Shown here in pieces: positions 1 through 11,539 of a stretch of DNA of 64,000 nucleotides. The DNA comes from Bombus terrestris (Eukaryota; Arthropoda; Insecta; Hymenoptera; Apidae), in NCBI RefSeq assembly GCF_910591885.1, contig NC_063275.1:22680501-22744500 (forward strand), in the 5' to 3' direction. The notes beneath the pieces were generated by a model, which made no database searches, was not told the DNA's origin, and saw only the letters and a program-made list of their open reading frames with translations. Numbering within the stretch: position 1 is the stretch's first letter; each line of letters opens with the position of its first letter. The translations under genes were made by a program, and so were the position numbers.

Positions 1-113
1 ATGTAGATTTCACCTTAATAGTAAACATATTATGGTATTTTCATTCCTCTTTATAATGATATAATATTACTATGTAAGAATTTCGGTAATGTATATATTC
101 GATATTCGTATAG

Positions 114-573
114 ATTGATGAAGATTTAACAGCTCGCGTGAACATGGCGGATTCGAAATTTTCATTTCAAGAGGTGGGTCGAATCTACGAACCAGCGTGG
201 ATGTCTCCGGAAGCATTAAGTAAACGTCCGGCGGATATAAATCTCGAGGCCAGTGATATGTGGAGTTTTGCCGTCCTGTTATGGGAACTTGCGACAAGAG
301 AAGTTCCGTTTGCAGATCTTTCGCCGATGGAATGTGGCATGAAAGTTCGTTAAGATTTGTACATCGTTCATTTAACATAAGTCGGTAATTTAGTGATTAT
401 ATTCATTTTTTGTGTGTTTGTTGTAGATTGCACTAGAGGATTTACGTGTTAGTATACCTCCAGGAATATCACCTCATCTTGCTAAACTTATTAGAATTTG
501 TATGAACGAAGATCCAGGGAAACGTCCGTCTTTTGATATGGTCGTTCCTATACTCGATAAAATGAAACGCTAA
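114..573 (+). CDS. Ilk: Integrin-linked kinase, C-terminal part (last two exons)
   Basis: Integrin-linked kinase is a pseudokinase adaptor that links integrin tails to actin through the PINCH/parvin complex at muscle attachments and focal adhesions. Two exons are visible: 114-344 (after an AG at 112-113) and 427-573, ending at TAA 571-573. The intron has a GT donor at 345 and a TAG acceptor at 424-426. The reading frame carries the ILK-type C-lobe: an activation-segment end AWMSPEAL, then DMWSFAVLLWELATREVPF, MECGMK, and after the intron IALEDLRVSIPPGISPH and ICMNEDPGKRPSFDMVVPIL. This follows the vertebrate ILK C-terminus almost residue for residue. The N-terminal ankyrin repeats and kinase N-lobe lie left of the window, so this is a partial gene by position only. 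The ATG at 144 is internal and not a start. The family call is near certain. Confidence 0.93.
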
Positions 574-1399
574 TTTTTGATATGATTTTTCTGTGCATTG
601 TAAGAATCGTGGCTTTCGTCCAAACATGTGTTTCATTGCGAATGCGATTAATCAAAGATTGTTGCAAATTAGTTTGGATTCGTGATAAAGTAAATCGAAG
701 CAAAAAGAGCGATTCTCATTTGAATTGCGAAGAAGCACATAATTATACTTGACGAAATGTTTCGAAAAACTGTACCTGCTAATCGGTATCAGCATATGGA
801 ACAAAAGTTATAAGGGCCATTTATAAAATTGATCGAAATAAGTAATGTGCTAATTGATTTTTGGCATTTTATTATTATTATTCAGCTGTAAAACTGACGT
901 TCTTGTAAGAATGTCACTACTACTAAATCTTTTCGATACAAATTGTTTTTTATCGAATACATTCTTTACCAGTAAATCTATTATTATTTTTATTATTATT
1001 TTTCGACGCTTTTCGCAATGAACACAATTTAGCAGAAAAATGTTCGAATATTTTTGATAAACTGGTAAATAGTTTCAGAAATAGACACTCGCTAAACGAA
1101 GTGTCATTTGTATGAGTTATTCGTTATTGTTTTCTTGTCGATAGATTTTAATAGAGATAATCGAAGTTGGTTGATAAAAGATAATCTTTATTAAATAATT
1201 TAAGCTAGAAATTTTTTGGGTAAAATTAGTACTATAATTAAATGATAAAAAATGCACATTAATTTATATTTGATGAAACATACTGAATTCTTCGAAAGGT
1301 AAAGTTCCCGAATAGTTGTATCCTCGCCGGTATCTATGCTCTTGAAGTATATTGTCAGATCACCATTCTAAACAATCTTTTCTCATATATGCATATATA
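574..1399. other. ILK 3' flank, no further gene seen
   Basis: AT-rich sequence following the ILK stop codon. It presumably contains the ILK 3'UTR, but I cannot place a cleavage site with confidence. No reading frame with recognisable protein similarity or plausible splice pattern was seen on either strand. Confidence 0.6.
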
Positions 1400-1786
1400 G
1401 GGTGGTCGGTTTCACTTTACGAGTTACACACAAAAGTATGTTTGGCATCATATATGTACTTTGCTTCTATATTTTATACAAAATTGAAGATTAGATATTA
1501 TAATTATTGTTTGTACATGCGCGTGTGTGTCCAAATTACAATTATGCTGATCTAGTCGCGCCATTATTGATATTATCCATCCGGAATGCCAGTAGTTAAA
1601 TACTCCTTCACATATGGAATTCAGTGATTGGAATTTTTATTAGTTTTATCGTTGTTTGTGTCACCATGAAGATAGTAAAACAGTGCAATTAATGTTCATA
1701 AGGAGGTTGCACATCGACAGAGTAACCTTCATGCGGTTTATATAATATACTTTAGCATATAATTAGAAAATTAAAACCGACCACCC
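1400..1786. mobile_element. Candidate short inverted-repeat element (MITE-like)
   Basis: A 13-bp perfect terminal inverted repeat, GGGTGGTCGGTTT at 1400-1412 and its complement AAACCGACCACCC at 1774-1786, bounds a 387-bp AT-rich segment with no transposase. The palindrome TATGCATA lies just outside both ends (about 1388-1395 and 1791-1798). No clean target-site duplication is visible, so the family is unassigned. A chance inverted repeat of this length at this spacing is unlikely, but one copy alone cannot prove mobility. Confidence 0.45.
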
Positions 1787-2089
1787 GTTGTATGCATACG
1801 AAAAATTTATTTAAAATGGTGACCTTGACAATAGGATTAAGGGCATCAGAATCTGTGAAGTGGCAACATGGCCCTTCGAAAAATTCGTAGCAATTTACAA
1901 AAGATCTGAAAATGTCAGAATAAGGAATATATGCACCGATTTTTTAAATAACTTTTTACTATTTACTAGATAACTTTTGATATAATTTTTCTTATATCGT
2001 TAATTAAAAACCATGTTCATTCCCAAAGAAACATAATTAAACGTAACAAATTGCACTTACTAATTACATTAGAAAATGCAGCCTTAACT

Positions 2090-2420
2090 GATCTGCCTTT
2101 ATTAAAATAACTAAACTATATTTTTTATACAATCGTATTTAAAGAAATAATGTGCCTACAAAAATCTTCCACAATATTTGTTCATATATAGTGAGCAAGT
2201 TTATTGTTGTCTGTTATTTATACAATTTTCATGTATTCCTATTGTCTATAATTATATTCACATTTTCTAAATAGATATCAACTCGTCTTTTCATACATGT
2301 ATAATATGATCGATTTTATATTATCGTTAATTCTGTTCATACATTCTGCTGCACGGAATGTTAATTATAATTAATACTTGATGTGGCTATTACTTTTTCT
2401 GTCACCTCACTCTGAATATG
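2090..2420 (+). other. Relic similar to the 3' flank of esterase 1
   Basis: This non-coding stretch is collinear with about 5640-5965, the 3' flank of the carboxylesterase at 3059-5494. Shared blocks in the same order include a poly-T-rich ATATTTTTTATA segment, GTGAGCAA followed by TTTA, ATATTCA..TTTCT, AACTC.TCTTTT, GATTATAATTAATA-like text and ACTTTTTCTGTGA/C. Identity looks like roughly 75-80 percent by eye. It lies upstream of esterase 1, as expected if another esterase copy once stood to its left and was lost, leaving its tail. Confidence 0.55.
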
Positions 2421-3058
2421 GCCAGCATATGTTGCATCAATATCACAAGTTACATCTTATAATCTCTGACATATTGTATCTTAAAATGAAGATAAATAAA
2501 ACTCTGCAATACATAAATAGTGACTAAAGTTATTTACAATATATTTTCTTATATTTCAAATATGATTTATTTGTTGAAGAAAATAACTAAACTCAGTAAT
2601 AAGTTTTTTTCGTCGGTATGATGGAGAGAGAAAGTTATATTCGCATATATATCATGTTTTATGCCCGCGGACAAAACCAATTTAGTTGGTACGCTAAGTG
2701 CTGAAACATTGGCAAAAAATTTGAATATACAATAATTTTGATAAGTATCGCTGTTTGTGGATAATATTTTAGTCAATTTGTAATCAATATCATAATAAGC
2801 ACCGTTCAGATATATTTTAAGCTGCAACTTTTGATAACAGAAGTTTCATAACAATTTGTTGTTGAAGTTTGATAACAATTCATTAAGTCTTTAATGAATT
2901 GTCTGACAATACTTAAAAGACTTAAGATTAAAGACTTAATGAATTGTCTGATAATACTATTTGATATGATAAGAGTACAAACACGAGTCGCTCTAAATAC
3001 TCGGATTCTGAATGTAGAAAGGATTGTCAGTTTCAAGTTGGCAAGACTTTGGTTAACA

Positions 3059-5494
3059 ATGAGTAAACCGATAGTGCTGGTAAAACAAGGTAAATTGGAA
3101 GGCGCGGTACTGAAAAGTGCCCTAGGATTATCATATATCGGCTTCAAAGGAATACCATTTGCTGCTCCTCCTATTGGAAGTCTCAGATTTAAGGTACATT
3201 TCCGACAATTGTCTTTATCATGCCTTTACTTTATCACGACACGTTAAATATCATACCAACCGTGAGATTGTAAAATTGTAGAGTTCCAATTATCTTAATT
3301 TATACAATTCGAAATAACTTCCTATTACCCATTAATGAAAGACGATTAATAGGAGTAATGCACTCAATGCGATGCGTTACATAGGTTATATACACCTATT
3401 ATAAAGAAATCTTAATTTTTTTGTGAAAATAGGATCCTCAACCACCTGCACCATGGACTGGTATCAAGGATACATCCAAAGCCAAAAAATACATTTGTCC
3501 ACAATTGCAAGAAGTCCCGCCTTTCGATGTTATTGGCAACGAGGATTGTCTTTACTTGAATGTTTATACGAATTCCCTCAATCAATCGAAACCAGTTATG
3601 TTCTGGATACATGGAGGTGCATTCATACTAGGAAATTCGAGTTTCTATGAATCGAGGCCTGATTATTTACTCGCCAAAGATGTCGTAGTTGTCTCAGCTA
3701 ACTACAGGCTTGGCGCATTCGGTTAGTTTTGGTCCAGTTTTACGGTAAAACCATGATGTCTACTTCTGTCGACATCATATATGCATATATTCGCAAAATA
3801 TCAAAAGAGAGATTGTGCATACAATTTAGAAAGAAAATTTTTACTTTATGAATAAACAGAAAAGCTGTAGAATTATCCAGTTTTTTTAAATTTCAAGGAT
3901 TTTTAAATTTGGGTCACCGAGTCGCCCCAGGAAATCTAGGCTTAAAAGATTTAATCGCAGCTCTAGAGTGGGTCAAAGAAAATATTGCCAACTTTGGCGG
4001 AGATTCCAATAATGTTACGATTTTTGGAGCTAGTGCTGGAGGTGCTCTAGTACATTCCTTACTCGTATCGCCTCGCGCGAAAGGTATTTTGATTACGTCC
4101 TTGATAAAATCTAATCATATCTTTGTGATTTGCCGAGATATATTGGAGTTTCCAAAAGACTTGTGTTAATCCCGTTATTACGATACTGATTTCAGGACTG
4201 TTCCACAAGGCGATTTTGCACAGTGGAACGTTGACATGCCCTTGGGCAAGCCGAGGTGCTGAAAATCGGCCTAAACGCGGTTTTAAACTCGCTTCACTTC
4301 TTGGAAAAGATTCTAATGATCCTGTCGAAGTTGTCGAATTTTTACGAACGGTGCCCGCTGAGGACATCGTGAAGGCTCAAGCCTCTCTGTTATCTCCGGA
4401 GGCAACAAGTTTTCTTTTAACATACTTTATAATTATAATGAAATATCGGAGATTGAAATAAACAGGATTCCTTATTTCGTCTTGTAGAAAGAGGAGACTA
4501 GTACCCTTGCTTTTGGACTCGATTATGACGAAGTGGCGGAGAATCCTGTTTTACCAAAACCGATCAAACAATTAATTGCAAACGAAGCAGATGTGCCTGT
4601 GATAATTAGTTACACCGCTCAGGAATATATTATGTTCTTGAAAGGTGGGTTCAGTTAAAACTCGGAGAAAGAAAAGTATCGTTTCCTGTTCATGCATCGA
4701 TACTATACGATTTTTGTATTTTTCAGATAAAAGCGAAAAATCAATAAATTCTTTTAATCGGAATCTGTATAACCATCTGAAAACTTTGAGATCATTGAAG
4801 ACGATAGAGGATGCAGAAATGGAAAAATTGTTCGAGCTGGTGAAAAATCAGTATTTCGGTGGGAAACCGATTAGCGAAGAAAGCATAAGCGAATATTCAG
4901 AATTGCTTACTCTTATTAATTTCGGCATTCCCGCGATGATGCTATTAGAGGATCGAGTAAAAAGAACAACCGCTCCTAGTTATTTCTGTGTATTTTCGTA
5001 CATTGGCAATGAGAAAGCACCGACGGATCTCCTAGTAACACGACTGTGTTCTGGTAACTGCAGTTTTTAAATTTATTACCGCATAATTATCAGATTATAT
5101 ACACAACTATCAAACACACTATTTACTTTTATACTCTAGGAGCGTCTCATGTAGACGACATCGCGTATTTATTATATTTACCCAGATGTAAAACTGACAA
5201 TCCTGATCCACCAAGGGTTGGTACGAAAGATAGGATTACGTTAGAACGAATGACTAGGATGTGGACTAATTTTGCCAAAACTGGGTAAATTTTCAACATA
5301 ATTTTAAAAAGCATGAATTTGAATTTTAGAATTTATATATCGTATATGTTTAATATAGGGATCCTACCTCAATTAAAGATGAGTTCGTTAACGTTGATTG
5401 GAAGCCTGCAACGACGAAGGAGCTTTGTCATTTGAAAATTGACGATGAATTACAGTTGCTGTCTCTTCCACCACACCTTTTATCCTCTAAATAA
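3059..5494 (+). CDS. Carboxylesterase, type B (esterase 1), eight exons
   Basis: Predicted 526-residue serine carboxylesterase, alpha-esterase-like, hydrolysing carboxylic esters (detoxification or lipid-ester turnover). Exons: 3059-3193, 3433-3721, 3898-4083, 4196-4401, 4488-4644, 4727-5053, 5140-5284, 5359-5494; all phases are consistent. Oxyanion-hole HGG is at residues 105-107, the nucleophile elbow GASAGG places Ser at 187, and the catalytic His is about residue 437 in GASHVDD. The acidic triad member probably lies in DEVAEN of exon 5. There is no signal peptide (MSKPIVLVKQGKLEG), so it is probably cytosolic. An in-frame ATG exists upstream at 2894, but 3059 is chosen because the paralogue at 36480 starts at the same codon with an in-frame TGA just upstream. 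The exon 4 donor appears to be GC (GAG|GC at 4401/4402). All catalytic features look intact. Confidence 0.88.
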
Positions 5495-6609
5495 GTCTCA
5501 TCAATTGTTTTTTGCTTTAATGAAGATCAATTTGCAATTTTTTTTAGGACGACAAATTATCAAAAAATATTTTCATTCTCAGAGGAACGTATTAAAACGT
5601 AATAAAAAATGCAGTCTCAATTAATCTTTCTGGGTGTTAGATTATCTCGATGTCTTCATTAAAGTGAATGAATTATATTTTTTATATGAATGTACTTATA
5701 AAAACAATTTCCGTCTGAAAATTGTTTTCATATTTATATAATATATCATATTCATATAATGTGAGCAAATTTACTATTTTATTTCCTATTTTTATTACCC
5801 ATAAATAAATATATTCATATTTCTTAAATGACTATTAACTCATCTTTTTACATATATTACAATGTAATTATTGATTTTATTCATAATATTCTCGTTTATT
5901 AAATATTGATTATAATTAATATTTAATGTCGTGGTCACTTTTTCTGTGAAATCAAAATTACATATAGGAACCTACAAAAAACGAATCACTGCTCTTCACG
6001 ACAGGTGGAAGAATCATTGTTTATCACATTGTAAACACAACTGAACTTACGTAATACGTCCGAAAGATAGCGCGATCTCGTACGAAAAACGAAGGTCCAC
6101 TTTTCCAATGATAATATCCCAATACGTATCGTAAATAAAATATGGTAAATTTTTCTTTCTGAATGAATTCTTCATTATTACATTATATTATATGTTAGCC
6201 ATTTTGAGGGAAGAAATTAGAACAGTTTTGGAAGAACAGACTTATGTACGCATTGACGGTGTCTATAGCAATATAATTGCACCACTGCATTTTCCATATG
6301 TATAATTCACTATAGTGGAAGTCGCATAAAACACTTCATTATTAATCTAAAACAATTACTATATTAATTTTTATCAATTATACTTTTAACTTATAATAAT
6401 ATGCTTGCCTGAATTAAAAACAATTATGCTCTTAATTTGTAATAGTCATATCGTTCGACTATAATAATGCAGATATTTTCATCATAAACTGGCATTCAAT
6501 ATAAATTAACACAGTTCTAAATCAAAAACTAGTATCACAGAAATGAGAATTTAATTTTAACTTGTAAAAATTATTATAATTACAAAAATGGTTATTGTAA
6601 TAAATTGTT
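5495..6609. other. Esterase 1 3' flank
   Basis: AT-rich non-coding sequence. A plus-strand AATAAA at 5814-5819 is a plausible polyadenylation signal for esterase 1. The part at 5640-5965 is similar to the relic at 2090-2420. No other gene is seen. Confidence 0.5.
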
Positions 6610-7750
6610 AAAGGCATCAACCTACAATAGAAATTAAAAAATTAATCGAAGAACAGCTTTTACAAATTACATTAACAATTTATTACATTTAAACTATTAC
6701 CTTATAACACAAACTATTAAACAACAACATTTAAACTATTGCTTTATAATATTTAAGCCATTAATTTATAACAATTAAACCATTAACATATAACATTTAA
6801 ATCATTAATTTATTAAATAGTTAAAGGCGTCAATTTACAATAAAAATTAAAAAATGATTAAATTTGATCCTGTTATAATGGAAAAACCGCCTTTCACAAC
6901 AACAGCAAACCGTTACCGTTTGATGCACCTTCAGAGACCTTCGCAAGTACATGCCAACAAGTATATATGCGACGCGAAACTGGCGCGCGAGCTCATTTGC
7001 GTGTGGTCTCCCGTACCGTAAAGATCGTAGAGTAGCTTTTACAAATTGCAGTAACAATTTATAAAATTTAAACTATTACCGAATAACACTTAAACTAGTA
7101 AACAACAACATTTAAACTGTTACTTTATAATATTTAAGCCATTAATTTATTACGTTTAAACTATCACTTTGTAATATTTAAGCTATTAATTTATAACATT
7201 TAAATTATTAATTAACAATATTTAAACAATTACTTTATTACATTTCAACTATTAATTTATAACATTTAAGCTATTAATTTATAACATTTAAGCTATTAAT
7301 TTATAACATTTAAGTTATTAATTTATAGCATTTAAGCTATTAATGAACAGCATTTAAACTCTTAGTTAACAACATTTAATCTATCAATTAACAACATTCA
7401 AACTATTAATTAACAACATTTAAACTATTAATTAACAACATTTAAGCTATTAATTAACAACATTAAAACTCTTAGTTAACAACATTTTAGCTATTAATTA
7501 ACGACGTTTAAACAATTAATAAACAATATTTAACCAGTTAATTAACACCATCTAAACTATTAATTAACAACATTTCAAATAATAATTAACAATATTTCAA
7601 CAACTAATTAAAAACATTCAAACTATTAATTAAGAACATTCAAACTATTAATAAACAACATTTGAACTAATAATTAACAACATTTAAACTAATAATTAAC
7701 AACATTTAAACTATTATTTTGTAACAATTATACTATTAAATTATAACATT
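6610..7750. repeat. Degenerate ~22-bp AT-rich tandem array with an internal GC-richer insert
   Basis: The text repeats a unit close to CATTTAAACTATTAATTAACAA, period about 22-23 bp, with many substitutions, from about 6690 to 7740. Near 7260-7380 several units share TTATAACATTTAAGCTATTAA. The array is interrupted at about 6850-7035 by a GC-richer segment. Sequence on both sides of that segment (6610-6690 and 6820-7065) is itself a repeat of TTAAAGGC.TCAA....ACAATA and CTTTTACAAATT. No coding capacity. Confidence 0.75.
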
Positions 7751-8168
7751 ACGTGGAATATTTGTGACCGCGCGCAATGCGGTTTGTAGAGTCAGTGTTT
7801 GCTACGCAATAGTTTCTTTTCAAAATTTTAAAATCATTATAGTTTTTATTAAAATGGCGGAAACGTAGCCTTACTTTATATATTATCCAACATTCGTTTT
7901 CGGTATTAGAGTCAGTGCATCTCTCAAGAGCATAAAGCCTATTTACACCATTGGACTTTCAACGGTCCCTTCCTGATGTGAGTATTCCTGATGATATTCG
8001 CTGGGGTGGCGCAGCATCCATAATACGTCCTTTGTTTCTTCGCTTCGAACGGTGAGTCGCATGCATTTTTGTTCCTCCGGTCACTCAATCATGTCGTAGG
8101 ATGAAAGGTCCGAATCGACACGGGTGATCGGTTGTATTACGTAGAATTTTTTGCGAGCATAGTGACCG

Positions 8169-8187
8169 CGGGTATTTTTTATACCCG
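8169..8187. repeat. Perfect 7-bp hairpin CGGGTAT-T5-ATACCCG
   Basis: Inverted repeat with a five-T loop, present also in copy B at about 20471-20489. It lies near the left edge of the high-identity part of block 1. It resembles a terminator shape, but in a eukaryote that reading has no support. Confidence 0.6.
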
Positions 8188-10101
8188 TGAGTAGTAACAT
8201 TCTTTTCTCAAATTTATTAGTATAGGATAGGTCTTCTTGTACATCGCGATTATAATAATTAGTTTTTTAATAATTAGTTTAAACATATACACTTGAGAAT
8301 ATATTCGTGTTATTTATAAATATGCATGTTAATATTCCGTATAAATATTTGCAAACGGCAAATATGTACACGAATATATCTGTATGACATAAATATACTT
8401 GATCTTAAGCAATGAATTAATCGTGACAATATTAAGTCACGTTCGTTTATTTCACTTATTAGAATTTAAAATATGAGTTAAAATTCATTTTTTTTCCGTA
8501 CAAGGATGTGTGAAATTTTACGTGCAAGAAGACACTTCGCGACAGGCAGATTTTTTAATCAAAGCAATAATTTTGAACATTGCTTTTACATTTTCGAGTA
8601 TTTGCTTTGATAAAGAGATCGCCTGAGATTATTTCTTTCTTAGTAATATATTTAGAGTCAATTATTCCATTTGATCGAGTCTCAGTCTTTTTCAATTAAC
8701 GCTACCTTTTTTGTAATATTAAAATTTTGTTCTAATTTATTAAATTAATAAAGTAGAGTTATTTAGTTACTATTAAATTAATAAAGTAGACTTACTTAAT
8801 TACTATTAAATTAATAGAGATAATCAGAAACGAAGTAGTAGAATATAAAATCAAAGAACTTTAGTCCGTTAAATAAAAATTACACAAACTAATCATCTTT
8901 TTAGATCAGGATTTTCAGGTTTAACCCTTTCCGTGCCCATTGTCAGGATCTCATTCACGTGCCCAGGTGCTACTTGAATGGGAGAAAGACATTGGGCACG
9001 ATGATCTAGAATTAAGTAATATAATAATTTCTCAGCGACTGACGATGTGTTAGTGTATCGTGCACGACGTATTTTCCACATTGTGTGTGTGTGTGTGTGT
9101 GTTGTTAGGCAGTGGAATTGCGTCGCTTTTTCTCATTCGTTAAAACTTCAAATATTAAAAATGTCGAGACATATATCGATTGAATTTACGTTTCGATGCA
9201 GTCACAGTTGTGATAATATCATTTACACGATTAAGTGTAATCACACTCTTAATATTGGTATCAATTGCAATTATAATTTCAAGTTTACTTATATCTATTT
9301 TAAAAATATAATTTCCTCAGACGTGTTTTATCACGTTTTACGCAATGGTCACTAGCCTTCGTCAGTCGATTTCAGGAAAACGGTAAGTACCTTAGAGTGT
9401 GCATGTTGTATTAAGCTCGGGTGTCGGAGGCGTCCCGGGACGTCCTCTCTAGTGTAGGACCTTTGCGCCCGGGTGGTATGTGTGAGAACCGTGGAGTGAG
9501 TGTGTTGGTGTGCATGTTTTGCCATTTTTTAAATATAGCGTTAGGTAGGATAGGTAGTATACTTTCTGGTATGTCTGTTAATTATAAGTAGGTAGGGCCG
9601 GGCAGGTTGGCACAGTCTCTAATCGGGTAGGCGCGTTTTCGTGTGACCAACCTGTTTCTGGAAATCTAATTTGAAAAATCGACGGTGAAACTGGCACGAG
9701 TAGAGCATGCACTCGTCTCTGGTTTTGCCTTTCGATTTTTCGAATTTCGCGGTCGCGGTCGCGAATGGTCTCGAAACGAACGTTTATTGCTCGAGCACGC
9801 ACATGCGAGTGAGCAACGATCACTGTTGTGATCGTTGGTCAGTCCATATGCACTTCCATCAGCTTCCGCGGTTTATATTTTTATTTTATAAGTTTTTTTT
9901 TTTTGTTTGCGATTTAGAAGTCTCGAGCTTAGATTTAAGTTTCAGCGGGCATTGCGCCCGAAGAAAGAAGAGGCTATATGCTGAAGAGGCCCGGCAAACT
10001 GCCACTCAAGAGGGCAACTACTAATGGCTCCCCATCCTCTGGGTCATCCAGAGCATGGGAAGTCATTATTGTTACTACTTTGTCACTATGCTCGATTTTA
10101 G

Positions 10102-10104
10102 TAT

Positions 10105-10165
<61 letters not shown>
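10102..10165. repeat. (TAG)n microsatellite
   Basis: About 20 uninterrupted TAG/GTA trinucleotides. The copy at about 22368-22430 is one unit shorter. The run creates artificial poly-Ser and poly-Val open frames that should not be annotated. Confidence 0.95.
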
Positions 10166-10229
10166 CTTTGTTTTTTTGGCCGATGTATATATCGGTCCAT
10201 CGTCCCATTGGGCAAATCGCGATTTTTCT

Positions 10230-10930
10230 TATTAGTGTTGCGACAAATTAATTACGGGTTGTATTAGAGTTGCGAAATAATATCACGGCTTTTCATTAGT
10301 GTGACGAGAGAATGATTACGGTTTGAATTAGAGTTGCGATAAAATGATAATCGCGTTTGCTTTAGAGTTGCGAATTACGATATCGCGATTGTCTTTTGCA
10401 ATTTTTAGAATTTTTTCTGTTTAAGTAGCAATACTAGGATATTTAAAGTAGCTTTTTCAAATAGTAAATAGCAATTTTCATTAAATTCACTTTAAGAATT
10501 AGCGTTGCGACATTGTTCCATCGCGAGTTCTACTTATTTTTCCTGTTAGCGTTGCGATAATGAATGATCGCGTTTTGTTAAGTAGAGTTGCGTTCACAAA
10601 CTGCCCAAACCCTCCGACTGTCGGACACTGCTCCTGGATCACACGTACAGCCTAAAGAGCTGTACAAGTGTGATCGTTCATCGGCAACCTCCTAAATGGT
10701 TGCACTGCAATCTCTCGCTATTAGTGTTGCGTATTGCTTAAATACGAGTGCGTAGATTTATACTTATTAGCGTTGCGTATCAGATATCGGGAATTTTCAG
10801 ATTTTTCTTTTTTTTTTTTTTTTTTTTTTAATAGTAGATTAATTGATATTGCAGATATAACGAAGCACTCGTCGCGTTTGATTTTGAGAATTTTCTGCTT
10901 CATAAATATTAGTAGTAAATTAGCGTTGCG
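10230..10930. repeat. 32-bp tandem repeat decaying into dispersed TTAGNGTTGCG motifs
   Basis: Eleven occurrences of TTAG[ACT]GTTGCG or a close variant begin at 10232, 10264, 10296, 10328, 10362, 10499, 10546, 10581, 10721, 10767 and 10920. The first five are spaced 32, 32, 32 and 34 bp and share a downstream A/T run and an ACGG or TCGCG core, so they are a true short tandem array. Later copies have wider spacing. The same arrangement occurs in copy B (about 22498-23196). Confidence 0.7.
10614..10703. other. Cluster of three hairpins, candidate structured element
   Basis: In 90 bp there are: CCGA-CTG-TCGG (10614-10624); a long stem GATCACAC.TACAGC against GCTGTA.AGTGTGATC with loop CTAAAGA (10637-10675); and GCAACC/GGTTGC around an eight-base loop (10684-10703). 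The copy at about 22880-22969 is identical in these stems. An RNA or DNA structural role is inference. Confidence 0.5.
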
Positions 10931-11165
10931 AAACAAGAATATTCAGTTCCACTCTCGACGTGTTGATCGGGTTTATATAGAGTGGAAGACGATTGAATTT
11001 TAGTAGCCCTTCTGGCTACTGCTTTGTTTCTTTTTCAGCGCCCCTTATTAGTGCGCCCCTTATTACTACGTTTATTACTGAAAATACTGCTATAAGACAT
11101 ATTCCTTTGTCAGCGTTAACGTTACCATGACTGCTAAAATACAGAACTTTATTACGAATGTATAA

Positions 11166-11539
11166 TATATATGTCGGGTTGGCGTTAAGATTTGAGTTAG
11201 GGTTGAGGGCGTGAAACGAATCCCTATTGGCGCTAGACGTGATCATTATGCAATAGAGGAGATATTTACTAGTGCAAATATGACTATGATGGAATTGGAC
11301 AAGTAATCGCGATAATTAGATACTCGAGAAGCTAATGACAATGATCCTAGGCTCACTAACGAATCCGCGGTCAAGGGGATGACGAACTCTACTTTTCTTC
11401 AGCGTCTAAGTTGTACTCAATGTTAATGCACGAGGCAATCACTACGTATCTGAGAGTTACTTGAATCGTCTTTGAGATCGTGCCGGAGAGTGGTTCTCCA
11501 TCGCGGTAACGCTGTCGAGGAAAACTATGATGGGTGTGC
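11166..11539. other. Spacer between block 1 and gypsy copy A
   Basis: Non-repetitive sequence downstream (in element orientation) of the pol stop at 11540. It may contain 3' untranslated or truncated 3' LTR sequence of the gypsy element, but no TGTCACGTAAAAATAAA-type LTR terminus as seen at 16040 and 26534 was found here. I see no gene. Confidence 0.4.

Larger units (their letters stand above)
7751..11165. repeat. Segmental-duplication block 1, copy A (unclassified, possibly TE-derived)
   Basis: This block recurs in direct orientation at 19203-23430. The left 300 bp is diverged; from about 8040 identity is high, and from about 9100 to 11160 the copies differ by only scattered bases and microsatellite lengths. 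It holds a perfect CGGGTAT/ATACCCG hairpin (8169-8187), a (TG)n run (about 9082-9102), a TAG trinucleotide run (about 10102-10165), a 32-bp tandem repeat with TTAGNGTTGCG (10232-10930) and a cluster of hairpins (10614-10703). Short open frames occur, for example 62 codons at 8893-9081 on the minus strand, preserved in both copies, but none is recognisable. It could be the non-coding end of a large retroelement or another repeat. I do not assign a function. Confidence 0.7.

Noticed and set aside
2894..3247. Upstream ATG at 2894 as start of esterase 1
   Set aside because: The extra 55 residues have no family similarity, and the paralogue has an in-frame stop just before the ATG equivalent to 3059.
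7250..7750. Telomeric repeat tract
   Set aside because: The unit is about 22 bp and AT-rich; no TTAGG tandem run is present.
8893..9081. 62-codon minus-strand frame conserved in both block 1 copies
   Set aside because: The copies are too recently duplicated for conservation to mean selection, and the peptide is not recognised.
9978..10267. Frames with poly-Val and poly-Ser runs in block 1
   Set aside because: Produced by the TAG microsatellite; the copy at 22247-22533 shifts with repeat length.
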